Part shown: positions 9,118 to 16,763 of the stretch, in pieces | Layout: each line of letters starts with the position of its first letter | How positions within the stretch are numbered: position 1 is the stretch's first letter | NCBI GenBank assembly: GCA_902761355.1 | Contig: CACWJY010000001.1 | Location: forward strand, 62,001 to 126,000 | Direction: 5' to 3' | Length of the DNA: 64,000 nt | Source of the DNA: Fibrobacter succinogenes | GTDB lineage: Bacteria > Fibrobacterota > Fibrobacteria > Fibrobacterales > Fibrobacteraceae | Notes under the pieces: model-generated | Told to the model about the DNA's origin: nothing | Seen by the model: the letters and a program-made list of their open reading frames with translations, nothing else | Databases searched by the model: none | Position numbers and translations under genes: made by a program

Positions 9118-9779
9118 TGCCTGCGGTAGACCAAAATTCCATACTTGAAGCGGCGATGGCTATTCTCTTTAGAGGTGGCTGGGTGCTTGCCCCGATCTTT
9201 GTGTTGGGGTGGTTCGGTTGGTTTTTGATGCTCGAACGCTACGCCTATTACTTTATGCTTCGAGGCGGTACCATCCATGCCGTAGATGGTGGCTTTTGGA
9301 AAAATCTCGAAAAGAAGGGTGAAGATTACGCCTTCGAAAAGCTTTCGCACCATCGTTATGGATATTTTTATGCGCTTGCTCGCGATGTCCGCAATTACCG
9401 TGACCAGGGGCCTGTTGCTGTCCGTAACGCCATGGAAGAAACTCGCCACCGCATATCGCTCAATTTGTCTAGATCGCTCAAGACGATTTCGACTTGTGCC
9501 GCCCTTTCTCCGATGCTTGGCCTGCTGGGTACGGTTTCGGGAATGGTGCATACGTTTGAAAACATCAAACTGTTCGGTTTCGGAAACCCGGTGCTTTTTG
9601 CTGACGGCATTTCTGAAGCGCTTTTGACGACGCAGGCGGGACTTTTGATGTCGTTCCCGCTGATGCTTGCCTATAACTTCTTGGCGGGCCGTGTCGAAAA
9701 AATTGAGGAACTTGCCTGGAGCGAAGCGCTCAAGTACGAAAGTTACGTTTTTAAAGAAGGAAAGTTTGAGGTCAAATAA
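9117..9779 (+). CDS. exbB: ExbB-like biopolymer transport protein
   Basis: 220 aa, GTG start overlapping the ttpC stop (TAGTG). The first membrane segment is near residues 18-38 (GGWVLAPIFVLGWFGWFLM). The conserved MotA/TolQ/ExbB region follows, with SPMLGLLGTVSGMVHTF and GISEALLTTQAGLLMSFP. It forms the inner-membrane proton channel with ExbD. The cluster thus carries two ExbB-family proteins, the long TtpC-like one and this short one. The stop overlaps the exbD start (TAATG). Confidence 0.9.
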   Translation: MPAVDQNSILEAAMAILFRGGWVLAPIFVLGWFGWFLMLERYAYYFMLRGGTIHAVDGGFWKNLEKKGEDYAFEKLSHHRYGYFYALARDVRNYRDQGPVAVRNAMEETRHRISLNLSRSLKTISTCAALSPMLGLLGTVSGMVHTFENIKLFGFGNPVLFADGISEALLTTQAGLLMSFPLMLAYNFLAGRVEKIEELAWSEALKYESYVFKEGKFEVK

Positions 9780-10183
9780 TGAGTTTTATTCGTAAAAGAG
9801 TTCATGATACAGGAAAGATTGACGTGTCGCCGATGCTCGACTGCGTCTTTATCCTGCTTATCTTCTTTATTGTGACGTCGACTTTCACGCGCGAAACGGG
9901 TGTTGACGTTACCAAGCCCAAGGCAAGTTCTGCGAAGGACTTGGCCAAGGAAAGCATTTTGATCGGCGTGACTCGTCAGGGGACGATTCACATTAACGAA
10001 ACCCAGGTAAATCTGTCGACTTTGAATACGGTGCTCCGTCAGATGATGGCCGAAGCGCCTGACCGTCCGGTGATTATTGTGAGTGATCGCGATGCCCCTA
10101 ACGGTGTGGTTGTCGATATTCTGGATGAATGTAATCTCGCCAAGGTCCGCAAAGTTTCTATTTCGGCGAATAAGGAAGAATAA
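9779..10183 (+). CDS. exbD: ExbD-like biopolymer transport protein
   Basis: 134 aa, usual ExbD length. One membrane helix near the N-terminus carries the essential aspartate (Asp21 in SPMLDCVFILLIFF) that takes part in proton movement. The periplasmic domain includes PDRPVIIVSDRDAPNGVVVDILD, cut here only by normal variation. It overlaps exbB by one base and is followed by tonB after 11 nt. Confidence 0.92.
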   Translation: MSFIRKRVHDTGKIDVSPMLDCVFILLIFFIVTSTFTRETGVDVTKPKASSAKDLAKESILIGVTRQGTIHINETQVNLSTLNTVLRQMMAEAPDRPVIIVSDRDAPNGVVVDILDECNLAKVRKVSISANKEE

Positions 10184-10194
10184 CTCCATTTTTT

Positions 10195-10836
10195 ATGCTT
10201 GATTTTGTTGGAAAATATTTCCGTTACCCGATAGCGCTGGTGCTCTCCTTTGTGTTGAGCGCAGTGTTTTTCCTTGCGATTCCGGTAATCAATGTGTTGA
10301 TATCGGATAAGGGGGTAAAGGGTGAAAAGGAACTTGAGGCCGTGACTGAAGTCGAAGTTCTTGTGAGCGAAAAGAAACCCGAAGTCAAGCAGAAGGTAAT
10401 TCGCACCATTGTGAATCCGAACCCGTTCAAGATAACCTCTAACATGGGCGTGTCTCGCAGCCAGAATTTTCAGATGGATTTGTCGCTCGCTCGCGGTGCC
10501 GCTGGCGATGGCGTTGCTGTTGGCACGGGTTCCATGGAAAACGTAGTGTATGAGGCCGGTGAAGTGGATGAACAGGCGCAGGTGTTGCGTGAAATCCAGC
10601 CTAAATTCCCCGAAAAGGCAAAACGCATGGGCGTTTCGGGTTATGTGAAAGTCTTGATCGTGATTGACGTGTATGGTGATGTGGCGCAGGCTCAGGTTCT
10701 AACGCAGGAACCGGCTGGTTATGGATTTGATAATGAAGCCTTGAAGGCTGTAAGGCAGTGGAAGTTTAGCCCGGCGCAGTTGGGTGGATTCCCCGTGGCA
10801 CAGAAAGCCACAAAGGAGTTCCGCTTTGTTAACTAG
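10195..10836 (+). CDS. tonB: TonB-like energy transducer
   Basis: 213 aa. A membrane anchor spans about residues 10-35 (ALVLSFVLSAVFFLAIPVI). The linker is short and not notably proline-rich. The C-terminal TonB domain is clear: PKFPEKAKRMGVSGYVKV, then GYGFDNEALKAVRQWKFSPA and a closing KEFRFVN. It transmits energy from the ExbB/ExbD/TtpC complex to outer-membrane receptors. The compact length is that of TonB2-type proteins. The start codon and ribosome site of the next gene lie inside its 3' end. Confidence 0.9.
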   Translation: MLDFVGKYFRYPIALVLSFVLSAVFFLAIPVINVLISDKGVKGEKELEAVTEVEVLVSEKKPEVKQKVIRTIVNPNPFKITSNMGVSRSQNFQMDLSLARGAAGDGVAVGTGSMENVVYEAGEVDEQAQVLREIQPKFPEKAKRMGVSGYVKVLIVIDVYGDVAQAQVLTQEPAGYGFDNEALKAVRQWKFSPAQLGGFPVAQKATKEFRFVN

Positions 10837-11797
10837 ACTCTTTTCGCTCGTCTTATTGTTGTCGCTCCCGTTGCTTGCCGCTGAAGATTATTTCTTCAAG
10901 GCGAATGAGCTGTATGACCAGGGAAAGTTTAAGGAATCGGTGCCGCTGTACCGTGCGGCCATTGATGAAGGCCGCTATGAACCCTTTGCCTGGTTCAACT
11001 TGGGCAATGCCATGGTGCAGCTGGACCGCAAGCAGGTGGCGATGGTCGCTTACAAGCGTACGGTAGAACTTTTGCCGAATTTTGAGAAGGCTTGGATGCT
11101 CCTGGGCGACCTTTACTATCTGGGTGGCGATGTGGGTGAGGCCATTGCGGCATACAACCGCGCCATTGAACTCGGCGTAGAATCGGACCATGTGCATTTT
11201 GCCTTGGCGGAATGCTATTTAAAGGGGCGCGACTGGACTCTTGCCCAGAAAAATTTTGAACGAGCCCTGCAGCTGAATCCCGACCGTATGGATGCGTGGT
11301 ATGGCTTGGCTGAAGTCTACGAAAAATTGGGCGACTATGAATACGCCATCAAGACGCTTCAGAATGCGTTGCAGATGACGGCTACCGCGGGCGCCGATGT
11401 ACACTTTACGATGGCCTATTACTACCGCAGCATGGATTCTACGAGGCAATCCTTGAATGAAATGGAAAACGGAATCTTGATGGACCCGGAAAATGTTTCG
11501 GCACGCCGCTACTTGGCGCAAATGTATGTGCAGAACAATTCTCCGTGGATGGCCATTTTTACACTTGAAGAAGGACTTCGCCATAATAAGGGTAAAGCAG
11601 ATTTGAACCTGGATTTGGGACAGATTTACTTTACTCAGAAACGCTACGACGAAGCGTTCGATTGTTACATGAAGGCATGGATTGCCGGTAATTCGCAGGG
11701 ACGTATTGGCGCCGAAAATGTAGGCCACGTGTTCTCGAATGCAGGCGATACTGAAAAAGCCGAAAGCCTGTACAAGCGCATTCGCGAGAAAAAGTAG
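10826..11797 (+). CDS. Tetratricopeptide-repeat periplasmic protein, last gene of TonB cluster
   Basis: 323 aa. I choose the TTG at 10826 as the start: it gives a proper signal peptide (MLTRLFSLVLLLSLPLLAA) and has AAAGGAG 8-14 nt upstream, whereas the ATG at 10784 would put 14 extra residues before it and overlap tonB by 53 nt. The mature protein is almost wholly TPR repeats (PFAWFNLGNAMVQL, EKAWMLLGDLYYLGGDVGEA, DRMDAWYGLAEVYEKLGDYE and others). A TPR gene closes the Vibrio TonB2 cluster in the same way. The likely role is assembly or recruitment within the TonB complex. Confidence 0.8.
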   Translation: MLTRLFSLVLLLSLPLLAAEDYFFKANELYDQGKFKESVPLYRAAIDEGRYEPFAWFNLGNAMVQLDRKQVAMVAYKRTVELLPNFEKAWMLLGDLYYLGGDVGEAIAAYNRAIELGVESDHVHFALAECYLKGRDWTLAQKNFERALQLNPDRMDAWYGLAEVYEKLGDYEYAIKTLQNALQMTATAGADVHFTMAYYYRSMDSTRQSLNEMENGILMDPENVSARRYLAQMYVQNNSPWMAIFTLEEGLRHNKGKADLNLDLGQIYFTQKRYDEAFDCYMKAWIAGNSQGRIGAENVGHVFSNAGDTEKAESLYKRIREKK

Positions 11798-11816
11798 ATT
11801 CTTCGTGGTGTAGCGC

Positions 11817-13133
11817 TTGCTTTTACTCGTTGTCATATATGCGGCTTTTATTGGCCTGGGGCTTCCTGATACAGTACTTGGGGCGGCTTGGCCTTTAATG
11901 CAACAAGACCTGATGGCGCCTCTTTCGGCGGCGGGGCTTTTGTCGATAATTGTAAGCGTGGGGACGATTGTTTCAAGCTTGTGGACTCCGACGCTTTTAC
12001 GCTTGATGGGAACGGGCAAGCTTGTTTTTGTGAGTATCGCGCTTACAGCTGTGGCTTCGTTCGGTTACGGTTTTTCGACGTCCTTTTGGATGATGAGCCT
12101 GTTTGCGGTTCCTATGGGAATAGGGGCGGGTGCAATTGATGTCGCGATGAATAACTTTGCGGCGATTTATTTGGAATCAAAGCACACGAGTTGGCTGCAT
12201 GCGAGTTGGGGCGTAGGCGCGTGCCTTGGCCCTGCGCTGTTTTCGATTTCGGTGGTGACGGGTGTCGGTTGGCGTGGCGCTTACGATATGGTCGCCTTGA
12301 TTCTTGCGGTGATTGCCGCGATGATGCTGGTGACGCTCCCGATTTGGAAAAAGATGGAAAACCGCGATGCCCTGCAGCAGGGAGCCGCGGAGCCCAAAGA
12401 TATCTCGTTGCGGGCGGCCCTCAAGGTGCCCGGAATGAAGCTTTCTTTTTGGGTGTTTTTCTTTTATTCGTCTCTTGAAATTTCTACAAGTCTTTGGTGT
12501 GGTACTTATCTGGTGGCCCGCGGCTTTGAACCTGAAATCGGGGCAATTGCGGTCTCACTCATGTTTGCGTCAGTTATGGTTGGGCGTATTCTGAGTGGAT
12601 TTTTTGCCATCAAGTTTACGGATATGCGCTTGGTTCATGCGGGTATTGCAATCGTGGTGCTCGGCTGCCTGGTGCTGGTCTTGCCTTTGCCGCTCTGGTT
12701 TACGCCGGTGTGTATTTGCTTACTTGGGCTCGGCTGTGCTCCGGTATATCCGTCACTCATTCATGCGACTCCTGCTCGGTTTGGCGAAGAACTTTCGGGT
12801 CGAGCGATCAGTATTCAAATGGCGGGCTCTTATGTGGGCTCTATTCTGATGCCGCCTGCGTTTGGACTTGTAGCCATCAAGACATCTGTGATTGTGTGGC
12901 CGGTGGCGCTGGCGTTATTTGTAGGCTGCCTTTTGTTGTGCGTCTGTTTGCTCGATTATGTGACGCGTAAAAAGTTACATAATGCTTTCGCGACCGAGCG
13001 AATTAAGGACATTTTGCACCAGGTCGAGAAAATGGCGGAACTGCGCCGAAGGCTCCGTAAGGAACGCCGCCGAGAACGCCGGAAAAACAAACTGAAACAA
13101 GCGCGAATCAAACGAAAGCTGGATCGCCATTAA
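11817..13133 (+). CDS. MFS transporter (sugar-permease-like)
   Basis: 438 aa with about 12 hydrophobic segments. The TTG at 11817 is the only start before an in-frame stop that keeps the first helix (MLLLVVIYAAFIGLGLPDTV). GLGLPDTVLGAAWP followed by an intracellular loop with TLLRLMGTGK is typical of major facilitator proteins related to fucose permease. The C-terminus is unusual: about 45 residues rich in Arg and Lys (RRRLRKERRRERRKNK), likely a cytoplasmic coiled helix. The substrate cannot be inferred. It starts 20 nt after the TPR gene and may be read through from the TonB cluster. Confidence 0.75.
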   Translation: MLLLVVIYAAFIGLGLPDTVLGAAWPLMQQDLMAPLSAAGLLSIIVSVGTIVSSLWTPTLLRLMGTGKLVFVSIALTAVASFGYGFSTSFWMMSLFAVPMGIGAGAIDVAMNNFAAIYLESKHTSWLHASWGVGACLGPALFSISVVTGVGWRGAYDMVALILAVIAAMMLVTLPIWKKMENRDALQQGAAEPKDISLRAALKVPGMKLSFWVFFFYSSLEISTSLWCGTYLVARGFEPEIGAIAVSLMFASVMVGRILSGFFAIKFTDMRLVHAGIAIVVLGCLVLVLPLPLWFTPVCICLLGLGCAPVYPSLIHATPARFGEELSGRAISIQMAGSYVGSILMPPAFGLVAIKTSVIVWPVALALFVGCLLLCVCLLDYVTRKKLHNAFATERIKDILHQVEKMAELRRRLRKERRRERRKNKLKQARIKRKLDRH

Positions 13134-13154
13134 ATAGAGAACGGCGTCTTTTTC

Positions 13155-13160
13155 TACATT
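13155..13160 (+). promoter_or_regulatory. TACATT box 7 nt before ATG (leaderless-type promoter)
   Basis: TACATT ends exactly 7 nt before the ATG at 13168 with no Shine-Dalgarno in between. The same arrangement recurs upstream of at least eight other genes here, so I read it as a -10 element placing the transcription start at or beside the start codon. Confidence 0.55.
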
Positions 13161-13167
13161 TATAATT

Positions 13168-14286
13168 ATGGCAAAGAAGAAAAAGGTATGGAAATCTCCT
13201 GCCATGGCACAGGCCATGCGCAGCAAAGAAGACAAACTCCGTGAAACGCTTACGCAGATTGTGAGCGGTCAGAGTAGACTTTTACACCGCCCCGAAGACT
13301 TGTACGAGGTGATTGCAAACGGCATTGACGATGTTGAAAACTTCAAGGACCCGAAAGATCAGCTGGAACTTTTGGCTTGGACTTTGCGCGCCGACTTTAT
13401 TTCGTTCAAGGCCGATACCGACGAAGAAAAGGAATACTGGGACAACCTCTTTTACGATGCAGGAACGTTCTTTGTGGAGCTCGCATCGCAGTATACCGAT
13501 AAGGATTATGTCGCGGACTTGATTCATGACCTCGCCATGCGCCATGTGGGAGGCGAAGGCCGTTCGGTGGTGTTCTTGAGTGTCGAAGAAATTTTGCCCA
13601 AGGACCGTGCGCAGGCATTGCTCGAAGAATTGATTAACAAGGTCACCGAAGTTGACCAGGGCAACCGCGAAGATATTCTGGATGCCATTTGCGATATGGC
13701 CGATTCTATCAAGGATGCCGCGAACTTTGCAAAGGCGGCCCTTCTCAAGGATCCGGACAAGAGTAATGCGACTCTCATTGATATCGCAAACGCCCAGTTT
13801 ATGGCGGGGAATATCGAACTTGCCAAGCAGTGGCTCGGCGATGTCCGCAACCCCGGTTCGGAAGACGAAGAAGCGTATCTGGATTTGCAGGCGGCCATTG
13901 CTGACAAGGAAGGCCGTAAGTCCGATTGCATCAAAATAGCCCGTACCTTGTATGAAACCTTCCCGAAGGTGATAAACCTTGGCCGTTTGGTCGCCTTCTT
14001 GCCGGAGGCTGATGCGGACCGTGTACTTAAGGAACATGAACAGTTCCGTAACGGTAATACAGCAAACCTAGAATTCATGCAGCTGCTTGCTGGCATGAAA
14101 CGTTATGAACAGCTTTCGGGCTACGTGGACCGTTTTGAAAAGGACCTGACGACGCTTGATGCCGAAGAATTGACGGAATTTGCAGACGCCGTTGAAAAGG
14201 ATGGTCAAAAGGCTCTTGCCGACCATATTCGTGACTGGATTGTGGAAGAGCCTGAAGATGCTCAGGCCTTTGACGATAAGGATTAA
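13168..14286 (+). CDS. Conserved hypothetical protein, helical-repeat-like
   Basis: 372 aa, no signal peptide, very acidic after a lysine-rich start (MAKKKKVWKSPAMAQAMRSK). The sequence is mostly helix, with phrases such as ATLIDIANAQFMAGNIELAKQ and MQLLAGMKRYEQLSGYVDRF that resemble degenerate TPR hairpins. I do not recognise a named family. It is cytoplasmic by appearance, convergent with ogt (3 nt between the two stop codons) and driven by a leaderless-type box. Confidence 0.7.
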   Translation: MAKKKKVWKSPAMAQAMRSKEDKLRETLTQIVSGQSRLLHRPEDLYEVIANGIDDVENFKDPKDQLELLAWTLRADFISFKADTDEEKEYWDNLFYDAGTFFVELASQYTDKDYVADLIHDLAMRHVGGEGRSVVFLSVEEILPKDRAQALLEELINKVTEVDQGNREDILDAICDMADSIKDAANFAKAALLKDPDKSNATLIDIANAQFMAGNIELAKQWLGDVRNPGSEDEEAYLDLQAAIADKEGRKSDCIKIARTLYETFPKVINLGRLVAFLPEADADRVLKEHEQFRNGNTANLEFMQLLAGMKRYEQLSGYVDRFEKDLTTLDAEELTEFADAVEKDGQKALADHIRDWIVEEPEDAQAFDDKD

Positions 14287-14288
14287 CT

Positions 14289-14834
14289 TTATTCCAACAA
14301 AAGTTCTTGCGGAATGGCTCCTTCGATGACGAGGAGCCTTCTTTTTAGGTCGAGCCCCAGGGCGTAGCCGACCAGGCTTCCGCCCTTGCCCACCACGCGA
14401 TGGCAGGGGAGGATAATCTGTAACGGGTTCGCGCGGAGGGCGGCGCCCACGGCACGCGTGGCGCGGGGCTCTCCAACCGCTTCGGCCACCTGCTGGTAAG
14501 TCCGCGTTTCGCCGTAAGGAATCTCGGCGATGGCTTCCCAGACCTTCTTCTGGAAATCGGTGCCGTACACCTTGAGCGGGAGCGAAAATTCGCGGAGTTT
14601 ACCCGCTAAATACAAATTAAGCTGTTGCACGGCCTTGCGGTAGGCGCGGGCCACCGTCGAAGATAGTGTCTGAACCACATCTGGCTCGGCATAGGCGCAG
14701 GCCTGAACCGAACTCGGAACGCCTTCGCCCGTATAGCGCAGGCTGCACAACTTGGATTTTTCGAACACGAATGTCCACTCGCCCCACAAATTGCGGTGCG
14801 CAATCGTCGTGAATCTTGAATCCGAGAAGTTCAT
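14289..14834 (-). CDS. ogt: Methylated-DNA--protein-cysteine methyltransferase
   Basis: 181 aa from the ATG at 14834 (MNFSDSRFTTIAHRN); a TTG nine codons upstream is a weaker alternative. The C-terminal domain has the suicide-enzyme signature PCHRVV around Cys143, preceded by IPYGETRTYQQVAEAVGEPRA with the DNA-binding helix and RAVGAALRANP. It repairs O6-methylguanine by transferring the methyl group to its own cysteine. The N-terminal 90 residues are the usual less conserved domain. It diverges from the Mur ligase gene across a striking inverted repeat. Confidence 0.93.
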   Translation of the reverse strand: MNFSDSRFTTIAHRNLWGEWTFVFEKSKLCSLRYTGEGVPSSVQACAYAEPDVVQTLSSTVARAYRKAVQQLNLYLAGKLREFSLPLKVYGTDFQKKVWEAIAEIPYGETRTYQQVAEAVGEPRATRAVGAALRANPLQIILPCHRVVGKGGSLVGYALGLDLKRRLLVIEGAIPQELLLE

Positions 14835-14877
14835 GACTTTAATATATAAAAACAGATTCAAATCGCATTAAATATGC

Positions 14878-14965
14878 CACACGGATTGGAAAAAACTAAC
14901 GTTTTTTCATGGTATATCTGATTGTTTTTTAATTGATTTTACGTTAGTAAAATCGAATCCGTGTG
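14878..14965. repeat. Divergent inverted repeat of a two-part motif between ogt and the Mur ligase gene
   Basis: cacacggatt at 14878-14887 followed 7 nt later by actaacgt (14895-14902 region) is mirrored by acgttagt (14941-14948), 7 nt and aatccgtgtg (14956-14965). Both blocks and their spacing are conserved in the two arms while the 7-nt spacers differ. This could be paired operator/promoter sites for the two divergent genes or a small terminal-inverted-repeat relic. Confidence 0.6.
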
Positions 14966-15003
14966 ATCATCAAAAATTTTCAATTAAAACTATCCTGATT
15001 TAC

Positions 15004-15009
15004 TACATT
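15004..15009 (+). promoter_or_regulatory. TACATT box 7 nt before ATG (leaderless-type promoter)
   Basis: TACATT is followed by 7 nt (tcctcgc) and the ATG at 15017, with no Shine-Dalgarno. Same geometry as at 13155. Confidence 0.55.
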
Positions 15010-15016
15010 TCCTCGC

Positions 15017-16432
15017 ATGGAATCTTACTTTTTTATCGGTGTAGCGGGCGTAGGCATGAGTGCCATCGCCCAGTATTTGGTTGGCAAGGGTGTTTCTATT
15101 AGCGGGTCTGACCGTCAGTTCGGTGCGGCAGAAAAGCCGCTTGTGATGACTCAGCTTGAAGAATGTGGCGTCAAGTGCTTTTCGCAAGACGGCTCGGGCG
15201 TTGTCGCGGGCCTCTCTGCAGTGGTCGTCAGTACCGCCATCGAAGATACGAACCCGGATCTCAAACGCGCCAAGGAACTGGGAATCCCGGTAATGCACCG
15301 TAGCGAAATGCTCGCAAAGATTTCTAAGGAAGCAAAGACAATCGCCGTTTCGGGCACCAGTGGAAAATCAACCGTGACCGCCATGATTTACCACATTTTG
15401 CAATATGCGGGTCTCCAGCCGTCGGTCATGACGGGGGCGGGCCTCGTGAACTTGCAGAAAGAAGGCAAAATCGGTAACGCCGTGTCCGGTAAGGGTGAAT
15501 GGCTCGTGGTCGAAGCAGACGAAAGCGACGGAACGCTGGTGCGCTACGAACCCGAAATCGGCTTGATTTTGAATGTGGACAAGGACCACAAGGAAATGGA
15601 CGAGCTTCAGGAAATCTTCCTCAAGTTCAGCCACAACATTTTGGATAACGGCAAGATTCTGATTGTAAACGACGCACACCCGCTGGCCAAGAAGTTCAGC
15701 GCCGGCCGTGAATTCGACTTCGGCTTTGAAAATTACGTAGGCGTGCAGGGCACGGATTTCAAGTCCGTCGGAACTTCGATTCAGTTCCGCGTGCGTCACC
15801 AGGCAGAACTCGTGAAGTTCGTGGTGCCGCTTCCGGGCAAGCATAATATGGAAAACGCCCTGGCCGCAACGGCTGCCGCCCTCCGCGCAGGGGTATCGCT
15901 CCACACTTGCGCCGACGCCCTGGCGACATTCCCCGGCGTGTTCCGCCGCCACCAGATTTTAGGGACTTTCAACGGCGTGACTCTGGTGGACGACTTCGCC
16001 CATAATCCGGCAAAGATTGCCGCAAGCATCAGGAGCGCCCAGGACTTTACCGAGGGCCGCGTCATCGCCTGGTTCCAGCCTCACGGCTTTGGCCCCACGC
16101 GATTCTTGCGCAAAGACCTTGTGGAATTTATCGCGAAGACGCTCCGCCCCAAGGACTTTGACGACGACCGTGAAAACGACGTGATGTTCTTCAGCGAAAT
16201 CTACTACGCCGGCGGCACCGTCACCCGCGACATCAGCGCCGGTGACCTTGCCGACGACCTCCTGCTCAAGGGCTGCGAGGCCATCTACATCGCCGACCGC
16301 AACGAATGCGCCGAAAAGATGGTGGAATACGCCCAGCCCGGCGACACAATTCTGCTGATGGGTGCGCGAGATCCGAGTCTGCAGAATTATGCTCAATATG
16401 TGCAGAAGTTACTCGAAGAAGAGTTAATGTAA
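15017..16432 (+). CDS. MurC-like Mur ligase
   Basis: 471 aa, normal length for MurC. The N-terminal nucleotide-sugar domain starts FIGVAGVGMSAIAQYL; the ATP-binding loop is SGTSGKST (usual MurC has GTHGKTT); VEADESDGTL and NVDKDHKEMDE follow the central domain; LVDDFAHNPAKIAASI and WFQPHGFGPTR mark the C-terminal domain. These point to UDP-N-acetylmuramate:L-alanine ligase or a close paralogue such as Mpl, acting in the cytoplasm on wall precursors. The altered P-loop and the DKDHKE segment make me leave open that this is a paralogue and not the main MurC. A second, diverged copy of its last 24 codons lies 182 bp downstream. Confidence 0.8.
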   Translation: MESYFFIGVAGVGMSAIAQYLVGKGVSISGSDRQFGAAEKPLVMTQLEECGVKCFSQDGSGVVAGLSAVVVSTAIEDTNPDLKRAKELGIPVMHRSEMLAKISKEAKTIAVSGTSGKSTVTAMIYHILQYAGLQPSVMTGAGLVNLQKEGKIGNAVSGKGEWLVVEADESDGTLVRYEPEIGLILNVDKDHKEMDELQEIFLKFSHNILDNGKILIVNDAHPLAKKFSAGREFDFGFENYVGVQGTDFKSVGTSIQFRVRHQAELVKFVVPLPGKHNMENALAATAAALRAGVSLHTCADALATFPGVFRRHQILGTFNGVTLVDDFAHNPAKIAASIRSAQDFTEGRVIAWFQPHGFGPTRFLRKDLVEFIAKTLRPKDFDDDRENDVMFFSEIYYAGGTVTRDISAGDLADDLLLKGCEAIYIADRNECAEKMVEYAQPGDTILLMGARDPSLQNYAQYVQKLLEEELM

Positions 16433-16457
16433 GCACACCCATCGCTGTGAGCTGAAA

Positions 16458-16479
16458 ACGACTCGTATTGACGAGTCGT
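16458..16479. repeat. CGACTCGT hairpin repeat, copy 1
   Basis: acgactcgt and acgagtcgt form a perfect 9-bp stem with an attg loop. The flank gtcagcgagag resembles the flank of the copy at 27945 (gttggcgaggg), so this is an interspersed repeat and not just a chance hairpin. Confidence 0.6.
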
Positions 16480-16541
16480 GTCAGCGAGAGAATCGGCGTT
16501 GGGGAAGTCCTTTGTTGATTCTAGCCGATTCGGTCTTTATA

Positions 16542-16614
16542 GGGTGCGCGAGATCCGAGCTTGCAGGCCTTCGCGCAGTATGTTCAAGAATTGCTTGAAG
16601 AAAACTTAATGTAA
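16542..16614 (+). pseudogene. Displaced second copy of the Mur ligase 3' end (last 24 codons)
   Basis: 73 nt align without gaps to 16360-16432, the end of the intact ligase gene. In the ligase frame the copy reads GARDPSLQAFAQYVQELLEENLM and stop, against GARDPSLQNYAQYVQKLLEEELM and stop in the intact gene. Many differences are silent third-base changes, so the fragment diverged while it was still part of a working gene. It is probably the tail of an older or donor allele left after homologous recombination. Confidence 0.75.
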
Positions 16615-16621
16615 AAAGGAG

Positions 16622-16642
16622 ATGCCCGGTCAAGCCGGGCAT
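16622..16642. repeat. GC-rich palindrome (atgcccgg/ccgggcat)
   Basis: A perfect 8-bp stem with a tcaag loop, preceded by aaggag and followed by gacaatc. It resembles common extragenic palindromes of the form GATGCCCGG-loop-CCGGGCATGACA. Only one copy is present in the window. Confidence 0.5.
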
Positions 16643-16678
16643 GACAATCTTATGGACCGAACGGTCTTCAATGAGCAG

Positions 16679-16706
16679 AAAACGGCTCGTATTAACGAGT
16701 CGTTTT
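16679..16706. repeat. CGACTCGT hairpin repeat, copy 2 (terminator-like)
   Basis: aaaacggctcgt and acgagtcgtttt pair with one G-T wobble around atta. The T run on the 3' side could let it end transcription from the ligase side. Confidence 0.5.
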
Positions 16707-16763
16707 CACATTTTATTTAAGATAAGTTATATTTAAAATCGAAATTAGTGTTAAGGAGGAAAT

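Larger units (their letters stand above)
16433..16763. other. 330-bp gene-free stretch with duplicated ligase tail and hairpin repeats
   Basis: The gap between the Mur ligase and the surface-protein gene has no independent ORF. It holds, in order, a 9-bp-stem hairpin (16458-16479), an inverted pair gaatcggc/gccgattc (16490-16497 and 16524-16531), the duplicated ligase tail (16542-16614), a GC-rich hairpin (16622-16642), a second CGACTCG-type hairpin (16679-16706) and a TATATTT box near 16727 before the next gene. Confidence 0.8.

Noticed and set aside
15017..16432. Firm call of murC
   Set aside because: The P-loop SGTSGKST and the DKDHKE segment differ from typical MurC, so I kept it as MurC-like without a symbol.
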